Below the pieces are notes generated by a model. It was not told the origin of the DNA, did no database searches, and saw only the letters and a list, made by a program, of their open reading frames with translations. The position numbers were made by a program, and so were the translations under genes. Below are positions 18,824 through 28,520 of a stretch of 64,000 nucleotides of DNA, in pieces (position 1 is the first letter of the stretch; every line of letters begins with the position of its first letter). The stretch lies in NCBI RefSeq assembly GCF_000196515.1, contig NC_014248.1, positions 2,721,001 through 2,785,000 on the forward strand, read 5' to 3'. Origin of the DNA: 'Nostoc azollae' 0708 (lineage in GTDB: Bacteria; Cyanobacteriota; Cyanobacteriia; Cyanobacteriales; Nostocaceae).

Positions 18824-19334
18824 ATGAAACTGGATTTAACAAGGTTTTTTCAGATTTGCAACCTTTCTAAGACGCTGGTCGTGGGGAAAGCTGAAGATAG
18901 ACAATATTTTATTGATTTTTCTCAAGTGCGTGGCGCAATGATTATTGAAGAATTAAAACTTACTATTAACCGCCTTGCACCTGATGATCCTACCTGGCAA
19001 TTATTAAAGGAATTGTCAAAAACCAAAAATATTACAGGTCATGAAAACTAGAATATATTAATTCCGGATCTGTTGGTTTTTTAATAGACCTCTTGCAGAA
19101 TTAATTTTATGTTAAACTAAGGGTTTTGCCTTGTTTTAGCCAAAAGTTAGAGTTACATGGTTATATCTAAATTAGAGATCGCAAAGAACACCAAAAATAT
19201 CTAAAATCTAAACCCCTTTATCATACTACAGAAACAATTTTGCAAGAGGTCTAATATATCAATGAACATGGATCTTGGTTTGATATTAATCCCATTTTAC
19301 AAGAATCACCAAAATTTAGGTGATGAATAATCAA
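18824..19334 (+). pseudogene. AAA-type NTPase gene, gutted and holding a MITE
   Basis: The 75-residue start (MKLDLTRFFQICNLSKTLVVG...YFIDFSQVRG) matches the N-terminus of large AAA-like NTPases of filamentous cyanobacteria. The open frame stops before the P-loop. After the MITE (19087-19251) a short piece (INEHGSWFDINPILQESPKF) looks like the far C-terminal end of the same family. The middle, with Walker A and B, is deleted. Confidence 0.6.
19087..19251 (-). mobile_element. GACCTCTTGC-ended MITE, copy 1
   Basis: A 165-base element bounded by GACCTCTTGCAGAATTAA and (reverse) GACCTCTTGCAAAATTG, with TA on each side (19085-19086 and 19252-19253). Read on the minus strand it is closely similar along its length to 58421-58587. 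TA flanks would fit an IS630/Tc1-type target duplication, but TA could also be part of the ends. Confidence 0.85.
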
Positions 19335-19367
19335 CACCAATGAAATAATTTAGATTTTCATAATCAG

Positions 19368-19649
19368 GGTAATTGCCAAACATTAAATAATATCCTCGAC
19401 GATATCAAAGAACGCAACCAATTTAAAGGACATCAGGATACAGTCAATAGTGCGAGTTTCAGCCCCGACGGCAAACTATCGCTACCGCATCCAATGACAA
19501 AACAGCGCGGTTGTGTGTGGCCTGTGCGGAATTTAGACTGATGACTTGTGGATGGTTGTGATTGGTTGAAGTATTATTTGCAGAATCCTAATGTGGGTTT
19601 GAAAGAGGAGGATAAGCTGTTGTGTGATGATGTCACGGGTGGTTTCTGA
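19368..19649 (+). pseudogene. WD40-repeat protein, C-terminal remnant
   Basis: The pieces FKGHQDTVNSASFSPDGK, ASNDKTA-like residues, WPVRNLD, and CDWLKYYLQNPNVGLKEEDK are the usual last WD40 blade and C-terminal cap of cyanobacterial NTPase-WD40 proteins. At least two frame changes separate them. It may have belonged with the AAA remnant just upstream. Confidence 0.65.
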
Positions 19650-19918
19650 ATCAGGATTGACAGCAATATCTACCCTAAACTAAGTACATAAGAGAACGCC
19701 ACAAAAAGAAATACCCAATGTCATTCTGTTACCGCAGCGTGGCGTAAGCCATACGGAACGAAGTGTAGTGAAGACTCTCTAATATGCTTACTTCTAGTTT
19801 AATACATTTTACTACATATGGCTTATAACACACTCCGCATTTACGCAGTGTCCCTAAAGGATACAGCATGACAAGACAGGATCATTTATTTTGTGGCTTA
19901 CTCTAAACGGAATTGTCC

Positions 19919-20203
19919 ATGGAATTTAAGTGGAATCCAAACAAAGCGGAGTTAAACTTTGATAAGCATGGTGTTTCCTTCCAAGAAGCCGCAACAATTT
20001 TTAATGACCCCTTATCTATCAGTTTTCCCAGTTTTCCTCATCCTGACCACTCCATTGGGGAAAGTCGCTACGTTATTATTGGCATATCCAGATTTGGAAA
20101 AATTTTAGTTGTTGCCCACACTGATTGAGGAGACAAGATGAGAATTATCTCTGCTCCAAAAGCCACCCAACTGGAGAGAAAGTTTTATGAAGAAGGGAAT
20201 TGA
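19919..20203 (+). pseudogene. brnT: BrnT toxin gene with nonsense codon
   Basis: A BrnT RelE-fold ribonuclease: MEFKWNPNKAELNFDKHGVSFQEA...RYVIIGISRFGKILVVAHTD, then TGA (20126-20128), then in the same frame GDKMRIISAPKATQLERKFYEEG, the expected end that carries catalytic residues. The start ATG at 19919 fits the family. With the antitoxin also broken, the module is dead. Confidence 0.85.
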
Positions 20204-20586
20204 GAACTACATCCTGAGTATGACGTCTCTCAAATGCAGGGAGGTGTTAGAGGATGTTTTAACACTCCTTGATTATGTTATGTATCAAAAATCTTGAGAT
20301 ACCCCCTAGCTCCCTTTCTAAGGGGGGGAAAGATCCTCAAAGTTCCTCTTTTTAAGGGGGATTTCGGAGCATATACTAGTGCTGGATACCACGCGAAAAA
20401 GTTTTCAAACACCCTCTTAGAGGCAAATATGTTGAGCGATATCGTAGAGGAACAACTCTAGTACTTTTAGATACCAATATGACCCAAGCTTTTCCCAATG
20501 ATGAAGTAGTGAATGAGGCATTGAGATTGTTAATTCAGATCGCCCAGTCACAGCAACCCAACACTGCAGTACAAGGGAAAGAATAG
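20204..20586 (+). pseudogene. brnA: BrnA antitoxin gene split by a MITE
   Basis: ELHPEYDVSQMQGG precedes, and GKYVERYRRGTTLVLLDTNM...FPNDEVVNEALRLLI follows, a 167-base insertion. Deleting the insertion and one TTA restores MQGGVRGKYVERY in frame. No start codon is in frame upstream, so the 5' end is also damaged. BrnA is the ribbon-helix-helix partner of BrnT. Confidence 0.85.
20250..20416 (+). mobile_element. IS5-like MITE inside brnA
   Basis: A 167-base element with ends GAGGATGTTTTAACA and (reverse) GAGGGTGTTTGAAAA, flanked by TTA at 20247-20249 and 20417-20419. A 3-base duplication and GAGGGTGTTTG ends fit the IS5 superfamily. Inside is a CCCCCT/AGGGGG palindromic repeat of the type seen scattered in cyanobacteria. 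Confidence 0.78.
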
Positions 20587-20657
20587 CCAAAATCACAAAT
20601 AAATATGCTATATGCGGCGATACTCAATTTTTTATAAATCAATTATTTCACTAAAAG

Positions 20658-21335
20658 ATGAGTAATCCAAAATTGGAAGAATACCAGTGTATAGCTGACA
20701 TCAATTTATATGATTCTCCTGAATGTGTCGGCTTGGCAACTCAAGCTGCTGCTGGACGCAATTTACGGATAACATCAAATCATCAAGATGCAGCAGTTGA
20801 AGTTTATCTATGTGAAGATGATTATCCAGGGTGGGTTGCTGTTAATGATTTGTTCCTATTACAACCTGCTACTGTACCCTACGACGCTGCATTTTTTTCA
20901 GAATTAGACATTAAAAAACTGCTACCAGAGGTAATCGCATTTACCCAACAAGCGATGCAGCAAACAAATTATTACCTGTGGGGTGGAACAGTCGGACCAA
21001 ATTATGATTGTTCTGGTTTAATACAAAGAGCCTTTGTATCCGTGGGTGTTTGGTTGCCGAGAGATGCTTATCAACAAGAAGCTTTTACTCAACCAATTGA
21101 TATTAATGAATTACAAGCAGGTGATTTAATCTTTTTTGGCACTCGCCAAAAAGCCACCCACGTGGGTTTGTATTTAGGTGATGGTTTTTATATTCACAGT
21201 TCAGGAAAAGAACAAGGACATAACGGAATAGGAATTGATCAACTTTCAGAACAAGGTGATAAAGTCAGTCAGTCTTACTATAAACAATTGCGCGGTGCTG
21301 GTAGAGTTGTAAGAAGCTATGTTGGTAATTCTTAA
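20658..21335 (+). CDS. NlpC/P60 cysteine peptidase, muropeptide-type
   Basis: A 225-residue protein with an N-terminal SH3b-like domain (about 1-80) and a C-terminal NlpC/P60 domain. The catalytic Cys is in DCSGLIQ (about 119), with His in HVGLYLGDG (about 172) and HSSG (about 184). It matches the cyanobacterial gamma-D-glutamyl-L-diamino-acid endopeptidases with known structure. No signal peptide, so it probably trims recycled muropeptides in the cytosol (inference). Confidence 0.92.
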   Translation: MSNPKLEEYQCIADINLYDSPECVGLATQAAAGRNLRITSNHQDAAVEVYLCEDDYPGWVAVNDLFLLQPATVPYDAAFFSELDIKKLLPEVIAFTQQAMQQTNYYLWGGTVGPNYDCSGLIQRAFVSVGVWLPRDAYQQEAFTQPIDINELQAGDLIFFGTRQKATHVGLYLGDGFYIHSSGKEQGHNGIGIDQLSEQGDKVSQSYYKQLRGAGRVVRSYVGNS

Positions 21336-21341
21336 TTACCC

Positions 21342-21374
21342 AGATCCCCGACTTCTTACGGAAGTCGGGGATCT
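21342..21374. terminator. 14-bp hairpin behind the NlpC/P60 gene
   Basis: AGATCCCCGACTTC and GAAGTCGGGGATCT pair perfectly around a 5-base loop. No U tract follows. The same GACTTC/GAAGTCGGGG motif recurs near 59745-59775, so it is a dispersed repeat that may also end transcription. Confidence 0.6.
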
Positions 21375-21434
21375 ATATCAAGTCCTAACCCACCCTACAA
21401 TGTGAAATTAACTATCAGCGATCACTAATCAGCA

Positions 21435-22424
21435 ATGACCAATTACCAATTACCAATCACCAATCATCAATTACCAGATGTATCCGTAGTTGTACCCGTA
21501 AAAGATGAGGTCGAAAGCTTGCCTTTATTACTAGAAGCAATTTCTTCTATTTTGATTGCTATTGAGGTAAGTTATGAAATTATCTGTGTGGATGATGGTT
21601 CTACTGATTGTTCGCCGGAATTTCTCAAGGAACAGGCACAAATTCGCACTGATTTAAAAGCTGTGATTTTGCGGCGTAATTACGGACAAACTGCGGCCAT
21701 GTCTGCTGGTTTTAATTATGCGACGGGGAAAGCAATTGTTACCTTAGACGCTGATTTGCAAAATGATCCGGCTGATATTCCCATGTTATTGGCAAAGTTG
21801 GATGAAGGTTATGATTTGGTGAGTGGTTGGCGGCAAAATCGCCAAGATGGGGCAGTAAATCGGTTGCTTCCTTCTAAAATTGCTAATTGGTTAATTCGTC
21901 GCACTACTAGCGTTTATATTCACGACTATGGTTGTTCTCTAAAAGCCTATCGTAGCGAATTAGTTGCAGATATGAATCTTTATGGCGAATTACACCGTTT
22001 TTTACCAGCTTTGGCATATATTGAAGGCGCAAGAATTACAGAATTGCCTGTGCGTCATCATGCGCGGCGCTTTGGCAAGAGTAAGTATGGAATTTCTCGG
22101 ACTTTCCGGGTGTTGATGGATTTGTTAACTATTCTATTTATGAAAAAGTTCCTCACCCGTCCTATGCACGTTTTTGGTTTGTTAGGGTTATTGTCTATGG
22201 TTTCTGGGGGAGGAATAGGAATTTACTTAACTTTCGTAAAGTTGTTTTTCCATGCGAATATAGGTAATCGTCCTTTGCTAATTTTGGCAGTTTTGTTGCT
22301 TGTAACAGGTGTGCAGTTATTTTGCTTCGGTCTTTTGGCAGAATTGTTAATGCGTACTTATCATGAATCTCAGGGAAGGCCGATATATCGGGTGCGGGAA
22401 GTAGTGGCGAAAAATGTTAAGTAA
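21435..22424 (+). CDS. Family 2 glycosyltransferase, GtrB/DPM1-like
   Basis: A 329-residue GT2 enzyme: VSVVVPVKDE at residues 15-24, the nucleotide site VDDGSTD (about 53), LDADLQNDP (DXD, about 103), and two C-terminal membrane helices (about 235-260 and 275-300). Such enzymes load sugar onto a polyprenyl phosphate. The first 14 residues are encoded by an ACCAATT-type simple repeat, so the start may be artefactual, but no better start exists. 47 bases upstream of an MFS gene, likely co-transcribed. Confidence 0.88.
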   Translation: MTNYQLPITNHQLPDVSVVVPVKDEVESLPLLLEAISSILIAIEVSYEIICVDDGSTDCSPEFLKEQAQIRTDLKAVILRRNYGQTAAMSAGFNYATGKAIVTLDADLQNDPADIPMLLAKLDEGYDLVSGWRQNRQDGAVNRLLPSKIANWLIRRTTSVYIHDYGCSLKAYRSELVADMNLYGELHRFLPALAYIEGARITELPVRHHARRFGKSKYGISRTFRVLMDLLTILFMKKFLTRPMHVFGLLGLLSMVSGGGIGIYLTFVKLFFHANIGNRPLLILAVLLLVTGVQLFCFGLLAELLMRTYHESQGRPIYRVREVVAKNVK

Positions 22425-22471
22425 GGTAACAATAGAAAGACAAATTACTTAACATTAAAATTTCATCTGCC

Positions 22472-23701
22472 GTGAAAGCTTTTGATACTTTTGACGCTAA
22501 TCTGCGGCGCAACCTGCTGATATTATTTGCAGCGGGTTTATTATTCTGGTCAAGTTTAGCTTCGTTGTTGCCGACTTTACCTTTATATATTGAGTCTCTT
22601 GGGGCAAGCAAGCAACAAATTGGTGTTGTTATGGGTAGCTTTGCCATTGGGATGTTAATATTCCGCCCCCAACTAGGAATGTTGGCAGACCATCGGGGTA
22701 GAAAGATTGTGTTGCTGATTGGGATGGCAGTGGCTGCGATCACACCCTTGGGTTATTTAGTAGTAAAATCACTTCTAGCTTTAATGGTAATTCGTGCCTT
22801 TCATGGCATCAGTATTGCCGCCTTTGGTACAGCTTACATCGCCTTGGTGGGAGATTTATCACCAGAACACCGTCGCGGAGAAGTTATTGGCTATATGAGT
22901 TTAGTTAATCCTATCGGTGTGGCACTAGGTCCAGCTTTAGGTGGATATTTACAGGCAGTCGCTGGTTACACACCATTATTTATTGCCTCTGCTGTTTTAG
23001 GTAGTTTGGGCTTAATATGTATCCTGCCCATAGTCAATCCAGCAGTAGTTGAAAAACCCGTAAACACCACTGATGATGGATTTTGGCAATTACTCATCAG
23101 TCCTCGTGTGCGTGTACCTGCAATTGTGCTGCTACTGATTGGTTTGTCATTAGGTACGGTACATACTTTTATCGCCTTGTATATTAAATCAACCGGAATA
23201 CATTTAAATGCCGGGTTGTTTTTTACCGCAGCTGCTATATCTAGTTTTAGTATTAGATTGTTTGCTGGTAGAGCTTCTGATAAATATGGACGCGGTTTAT
23301 TTGTAACTTTCAGCCTAGTTGCTTATACTCTGGCATTGGTATTTATTTGGCAAGCCAACAACGCCTTTATTTTCTTAGTAGGAGCCGTTATTGAAGGTGC
23401 AGCTTCTGGTACTGCTATTCCCATGATTTCTGCAATGATGACAGATAGAGCCTTACCCCACGAACGGGGGCGGATATTTGGTGTATCTTTAATGGGATTT
23501 GATGTTGGACTGACTATAGCCGGACCAGTTGTGGGTTTTGTTGCTGAACAAATCGGCTATCGCAGTACGTTTGGTTTTGCCACCGGTTTAACTGTTCTAG
23601 GAATTCTGATTTTTGTGACCCAGTCGAGTCAAAATTTACCCAAGTCTCTCCGCTTTGCCTTTGGTCGTGGTGAAGATGTTTATGCCTTAAAAAGAGAATG
23701 A
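22472..23701 (+). CDS. Major facilitator superfamily transporter
   Basis: A 409-residue, twelve-helix permease with motif A (GMLADHRGRK) between helices 2 and 3 and a related GRASDKYGRG in the second half, as in drug/sugar efflux MFS proteins. GTG start. Substrate cannot be predicted. It follows the GT2 gene in the same direction. Confidence 0.88.
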   Translation: MKAFDTFDANLRRNLLILFAAGLLFWSSLASLLPTLPLYIESLGASKQQIGVVMGSFAIGMLIFRPQLGMLADHRGRKIVLLIGMAVAAITPLGYLVVKSLLALMVIRAFHGISIAAFGTAYIALVGDLSPEHRRGEVIGYMSLVNPIGVALGPALGGYLQAVAGYTPLFIASAVLGSLGLICILPIVNPAVVEKPVNTTDDGFWQLLISPRVRVPAIVLLLIGLSLGTVHTFIALYIKSTGIHLNAGLFFTAAAISSFSIRLFAGRASDKYGRGLFVTFSLVAYTLALVFIWQANNAFIFLVGAVIEGAASGTAIPMISAMMTDRALPHERGRIFGVSLMGFDVGLTIAGPVVGFVAEQIGYRSTFGFATGLTVLGILIFVTQSSQNLPKSLRFAFGRGEDVYALKRE

Positions 23702-23868
23702 AGGCAGGGCAGGGCATGGGCATTGGGCACTGGGCATTGGTTAGAAGAGAAATTTTTTCCTCCTGACTCCTGATAGAGAAGCGTGGCAATAGCCAGACTC
23801 CTGAAAAATAAATTGCACAAACCCGATTACAGAGTTTGTGCAATTTATTTATTATTATTGTTCTTGAA

Positions 23869-23942
23869 CGGGCGAGGAGGGATTCGAACCCCCGACACCG
23901 TAGTCCGTAGCCACGTGCTCTAGTCCACTGAGCTACACGCCC
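23869..23942 (-). tRNA. tRNA-Arg (ACG)
   Basis: The cloverleaf folds: acceptor GGGCGTG/CTCGCCC with a U6-U67 mismatch, D-stem GCTC/GAGC, anticodon stem CGTGG/CTACG with loop CTACGGA (anticodon ACG), and T-arm GGGGG-TTCGAAT-CCCTC. Discriminator G; CCA not encoded. The moaC pseudogene follows on the other strand. Confidence 0.9.
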
Positions 23943-23954
23943 TTAACCAAGCCT

Positions 23955-24479
23955 ATGATAACACATACTTCCCAAATGACGCAAGATATTTTTTCAAATT
24001 CTTCTCAACTGACTCATCTCGACCCCCAGGGAGAGGCGCAAATGGTTGATGTGTCTGGTAAAGTTGCCACTGTGCGGGAAGCTGTGGCTACTGCTAGAGT
24101 GCGGATGCTGCCAGAAACCTTCGCGGCTATTGAAGCGGGAAATGCTCCTAAAGGGGATGCTTTAGCGACTGCTAGGTTAGGGGGGATTATGGCTGCTAAA
24201 CAGACCGCCAATTTAATTCCTCTCTGTCATCCCTTGCCTTTGCAAAAAATTACAGTTGATATCAAGCCAGATAAGCAACTACCTGGTTATCAAATTCATG
24301 CCACGGTGAAAACTAAAGCGGAAACTGGTGTGGAGATGGAAGCTTTAACGGTAGTTTCTCTTGGGGCTCTGACTTTGTAGGATATGGCCCAAGCTTTAGA
24401 GAAATCTATTCAAATTGAATCAATTAGTTTAGTAAGTAAGACTGGTGGTAAATCTGGAGATTATACCGATTTTGAATGA
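23955..24479 (+). pseudogene. moaC: moaC with an internal amber codon
   Basis: MoaC makes cyclic pyranopterin phosphate, the first step of molybdopterin synthesis. The frame has CHPLPL and [17 protein letters not shown], then TAG (24378-24380), then the same frame continues [28 protein letters not shown] to a natural stop. The stop replaces the Tyr of the conserved TIYDM block, cutting off the catalytic Asp/Lys region. Unless the stop is read through, the enzyme is inactive. Confidence 0.88.
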
Positions 24480-24496
24480 TAGATTTTAGATTTTAG

Positions 24497-24622
24497 GTAA
24501 GCATTCAGCTAATGCCTAACGGCACGCTATGCGAACAGCAATCAGCTTTTTCAGGCTAACGCCAAAAATACCTATTTGATAATTAACCAATTTCTCAAAC
24601 ATTCTGACTCCTGAATTCTTAC
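24497..24622 (+). mobile_element. GTAAG-ended MITE, copy 3
   Basis: A 126-base copy, GTAAGCATTCAGC...CTGAATTCTTAC, with a perfect 8-base duplication GATTTTAG at 24489-24496 and 24623-24630. Internally it carries the short palindrome AACGGCACGCTATGCGAAC. Confidence 0.92.
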
Positions 24623-24684
24623 GATTTTAGGTAGGCTAATTGGTGATTGTTGAAGAAATAAACCATTACCCATTACCTGACCTA

Positions 24685-24889
24685 CTAAATCTCACCTATA
24701 GCTTTGTTAAGTTCAGCACGATGTTCATATTCTTCATTGTCTGGTAATTGTTCTAGTAATGAGATCAGTTTTTTATCTGCTCCTTGTTCTCTAGCTGTTT
24801 CAATCAATTCTTCTTTATTTAGTGGCAGGATAGTCAACACCATTCAAATGTTTTTGGAGTTCAACTGGGTTTGCTTTAGTCATTTTCAT
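24685..24889 (-). pseudogene. DUF2795 protein remnant, frameshifted
   Basis: Read leftward: MKMTKANPVELQKHLNGVDYPATK, then a 4-base duplication (TAAA), then EELIETAREQGADKKLISLLEQLP...KAIGEI. This is a DUF2795 domain, a small helical domain common in cyanobacteria, split by the duplication. The 5' end may extend a little further. Confidence 0.7.
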
Positions 24890-25350
24890 CCACCGCTCAA
24901 TATCATTACCATCTTGACAAGTGGACTGATTAACTCCCTCTATCAAAAAGATGAATAAATCTTAATTAAAGAGCATAAAAATTCATCCACTTGATTGATG
25001 TAAAAATTTGTGGGTGAAATGTGATACTTTCTCTCTTTTTCTCGGCTTTTTTGGCAGGACTTTAAAAAGAATCGCTGGTTAACCAGGATTGTCATAGCTG
25101 TTGAGACATGATACAAACAAATAAAATAAACATGATAAATGACAGTATTTATGCACCGGAATTATTTGTTTGAACAAGGTGCGGTGAAACGAGTAGAGAA
25201 AGAATAAGAGGGAAACAGAAGAATTACCTTGACAATTTCCCAATACTTTCTTTTTCTTCTCTTACATCCTACACCCTGCTGAAACCATTGATTTTTGCTA
25301 TCAAAGCGTAAGTTTTAAGTGATATTTTTCAACCACGAGATGTTAAAGCT
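24890..25350. other. Gene-free stretch
   Basis: There is no gene, RNA or clear regulatory motif between the DUF2795 remnant and the GAF kinase pseudogene. Confidence 0.5.
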
Positions 25351-26549
25351 ATGTCCGATCAGGGAAATAATGCAGTAGAAGCAGGACGTATATACACAGG
25401 AACAGGTGGAATTTGTGCTGAGATGTTGCGCTCAGAAATCTATCCTCCTTGGGAAAGATCGCATTTGCAAGGGGCTAATAACCTCGCGCTGCAAGCAGAG
25501 AAACTGTCCAGCTTAGAGACTGAACGTTTAGTAGCGCAACAGAGTAATCTGATTAATGTAGCTGCGCCTTACTTCCGAACACTATCACAGGCAGCTGGGA
25601 CAGATCGTCATGCAGTGATGTTGACTGATCGCCAAGCTATTCTACTAGATGTAAACCGTACAAGCTTCCGAATCATTTCCTAGTCAGGGTTCCCTGCTAT
25701 CAGAAGCTGTCGCTGGTGCCAATGGTATCGGGACTTCCTTAGCTGAAGAAGATTATGTAGAAATTGTAGCTGCAGAGCATTTTATTCAAGGATTTCATCC
25801 CTTCACTTGTCAAGGAATTCCCCTGCAGGACGAAAACCGCGAAATTGTAGGTATATTAAGTATCTCCGTCCGTCGTCCTGATGCTGGACAAAGGTTGAAA
25901 GAAATATTGTTGTGTGCATCCCACGGTATTGAAGCAGAATTATTGATTGGGAATTTAGAAAAACAGATTCGCCGTGTGTCAACATCAACTGTTGATGATT
26001 ATCAGCCATTAGAAGAACTGCGTCAAGATATTATCCAAGAGCATCAAGCCGCACTTTTAAAACTGAAGATTAGCTCCCGGATGGTAGGTATTAAACGTTT
26101 GGATTATGCTGTTAAGCGTTTGGATTATGCAATGAAATTACTGCAACAACCAGAACAATCTATTCAAATATTCCGTCATCGTGCCAAAATTTGGCTCAAT
26201 TTTGCATCATTAGAAATCGGTTTAATTCAACCTCTATCACTTACTGATAGTTTGGGCGATTTAGTAGACCTTTTAGCAAGTAAAGCTACTATTCGGAAAG
26301 TAGAAATTCTTACTTAATGGCCAGATCCAATTTCAGTAACTTGCAGATATCAGAACTCTGTTACCTAAGCTGCTACACTGTTTTATCAACTCTTTTGAAA
26401 GACCAGGTAAAGGTGGAACAGTGAAAGTTACAGTTGAGAAAATGCCCTATTCTGAATTTGCACAAGTCAGTTTTACATCTATTCCCGGATTAAATACTTC
26501 TAAATCAGAACCAATAACTGATATTTTTTCTCTACCCATAACCAAGTAA
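25351..26549 (+). pseudogene. GAF-domain sensor kinase, frameshifted
   Basis: The first frame (to 25683) gives the start of a GAF sensor. After a frameshift near 25670 the GAF core continues (PSQGSLLSEAVAGANGIGTSLAEEDYVEIV...GILSISVRRPDAG), followed by a helical dimerisation region (to 26317). A stop and more shifts follow, with a histidine-kinase G2-like piece (RPGKGGTVKVTVEKMPYSEF) ending at 26549. Its response regulator pseudogene starts 6 bases later, so a whole two-component pair was lost. Confidence 0.72.
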
Positions 26550-26555
26550 ATATTT

Positions 26556-26966
26556 ATGAATAATCAAGATTTTAAAAAGCGCCAATTGGTAATTGCAGAT
26601 GATGATGATGATACTCGAGAAATGCTCTCCTTTCTGCTGCATGAATAAGGCTGGGATATCATAGAAGCAAAAGATGGTAAAGAAGCTTTATAAAAAGTAG
26701 TTAAGTATCGACTACATTTATTAATTCTAGATAATAGAATGCCAGAAATCACAGGAGTTGAAGTTTACCAATATCTTCAAAAACAAGGCATCAATTTAGC
26801 TATTGTATTCCCTACTGCTTATGGCTATCCAGAAGATTTAGTTTTATCTTTGGGTATTTCCCATTGGGTAACTAAACCATACGACATTTTAAAGTTACTG
26901 CACACAATAGAGTCTGCTTACGCTAATTTATTTTCTACTGAGGTAGAAATTTTCAGATCAGTTTAG
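26556..26966 (+). pseudogene. Single-domain response regulator, two nonsense codons
   Basis: A receiver domain in one frame: QLVIADDDDDTREMLSFLLHE, TAA (26647-26649), GWDIIEAKDGKEAL, TAA, KVVKYRLHLLILDNRMPEITGVEVY (phospho-Asp) and HWVTKPYD (Lys). Both stops stand where Glu codons are usual. Partner of the kinase pseudogene upstream. Confidence 0.82.
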
Positions 26967-27135
26967 TGACAGGAACAAGGAATTAACAGCAGATGAACGC
27001 AGATGGACGCAGATAAATTTGGTATCCCCTGAATACTTCGGGGGAAGAAGTTATTCAGGCATCCATGAGCAACCAAAAGGGTTGAGAGCAGATTTTTCGT
27101 AAACAATAGTCGCCAAACAGGGAATATTCCCAACC

Positions 27136-27912
27136 TTAGAAATGCACTGCTGCTTCCATAATCCGAGTCCGTTTTTGTGAACCCAGTTTAGGCAGATGTG
27201 TATCCAGTAGGGTATGAAACTCTGCCTCACTCAACACAGTTTCTTGAGGTAATACTTGGAGAGCATTTTTCCATTTAGTTGGTAGTTGAAAATGCTCCAG
27301 CAAGTCAATATCCTCTAAGAACTCTAACAACTTGCCTTGGGTCATGTTGCCCCCATAGTACAAGCTGATAATCAAGGTTTTTATTCCTAGACCGAATTCT
27401 CCCTCATAACCCCAAGGAGGTTCTGCCAAATAGGTTTTTCCTTCTCATAGTGAGTAGTATTTCTCTTTCCGGAATAGTACGTTATCGGTTGCCAGGATGA
27501 TGTCTTGGATGATTACTTCTTCATACCCTTTGAACTGCGCCTCTGCTGGCAGTAATTCTTGGGGATATTCTAGTATTTCTTCTCTGTCTATTTTAGTCCA
27601 AGCCTTCTTACTGCCTTTGTTGTCCTTTTTTGGCGTTTGTCGCTCTTTCTCCGATGAGTGATTGCTTGTGAAGCCTTTTTGATTCTTGGCTTTTATCTCT
27701 GGCTGACCCTTTTCTCCCTTCAATCAGTTGTTTTCATCTCTTAACCCTTAATTTTCTGCCCGTAATTCTTTAACTTCTGATTGTAACTGCTCTATTAGAT
27801 TCAGTCATATCTCTACTTTCTGACCCATGGATTTCTCTGCAATTCCTTTTCGCTCAATGCTTTGGAGCAACTCTGTTTGTGATAAGTCTTTTGCTAAAAT
27901 TTTTTGCCTCAT
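27136..27912 (-). pseudogene. IS66-like transposase remnant
   Basis: Read leftward: MRQKILAKDLSQTELLQSIE, a coiled coil with stops, then TSNHSSEKERQTPKKDNKGSK-type linker, DREEILEYPQELLPAEAQFKGYEEVI, a stop, and TYLAEPPWGYEGEFGLGIKTLIISLYYGG. This is the N-terminal half of an IS66-related cyanobacterial transposase. The rest (to 27136) does not continue the family clearly. I could not define element ends. Confidence 0.6.
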
Positions 27913-28148
27913 GTCTCATATTTTATAACGCCCTGTGTCCCACCCTCAACTTTTTCTTTTTTTCTCTTACCCCTACTTATTCCGCCGATACTAAATTTGT
28001 ATCTCCGCAGACTAGGAAATGGAGAGTTTTTGTGTATTTTTCGTGAAATTACGAATTATTTTAATTCCCGGCAGGAGTTGACCCAAAAAACCTTAAAATG
28101 GGTAAAGTGTATTAACATCTGTAAGAAATTCACAAATATTAATTATTT

Positions 28149-28406
28149 ATGCCTCCTCGTTGGCCTCGCAAACCAGATCGCAAAGATCCAGATTTCCGCA
28201 AATTAGATGACCGCATGAATTTTGCCTTCCATGTAGCTGTTGCTGCTACTGTCAATTCTGGGTTATGGTTTTTCCACATCTTGAAAACCACATCTTGGGA
28301 ATGGTTAACACCATTAACTCTAGGCTGGGTAGGAGTAATATTGTTGCATCTAATTTATATTGGTGCAATCGCTAATTACGACCAAACACCACCTAAATCA
28401 ACCTGA
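28149..28406 (+). CDS. Small two-helix membrane protein
   Basis: An 85-residue protein with a basic, Pro-rich N-terminus (PPRWPRKPDRKDPDF) and two membrane helices (about 25-45 and 55-75). It resembles conserved cyanobacterial proteins of unknown function. Upstream AT-rich DNA could hold its promoter. Confidence 0.65.
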   Translation: MPPRWPRKPDRKDPDFRKLDDRMNFAFHVAVAATVNSGLWFFHILKTTSWEWLTPLTLGWVGVILLHLIYIGAIANYDQTPPKST

Positions 28407-28520
28407 AGAGAGATTACTCAAGCTAGGGCAATTTTAACCTGTGGGAGTAGAGACAAATTACCCAATTAACAGATAAAATGGAGTAAGCTAAAAGTTCCAT
28501 TCTCACTTAAATATAGGGTT

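Noticed and set aside
20126-20128. In-frame TGA of brnT as selenocysteine
   Set aside because: No SECIS-like hairpin is apparent and the BrnT family does not use selenocysteine; a second lesion exists in brnA.
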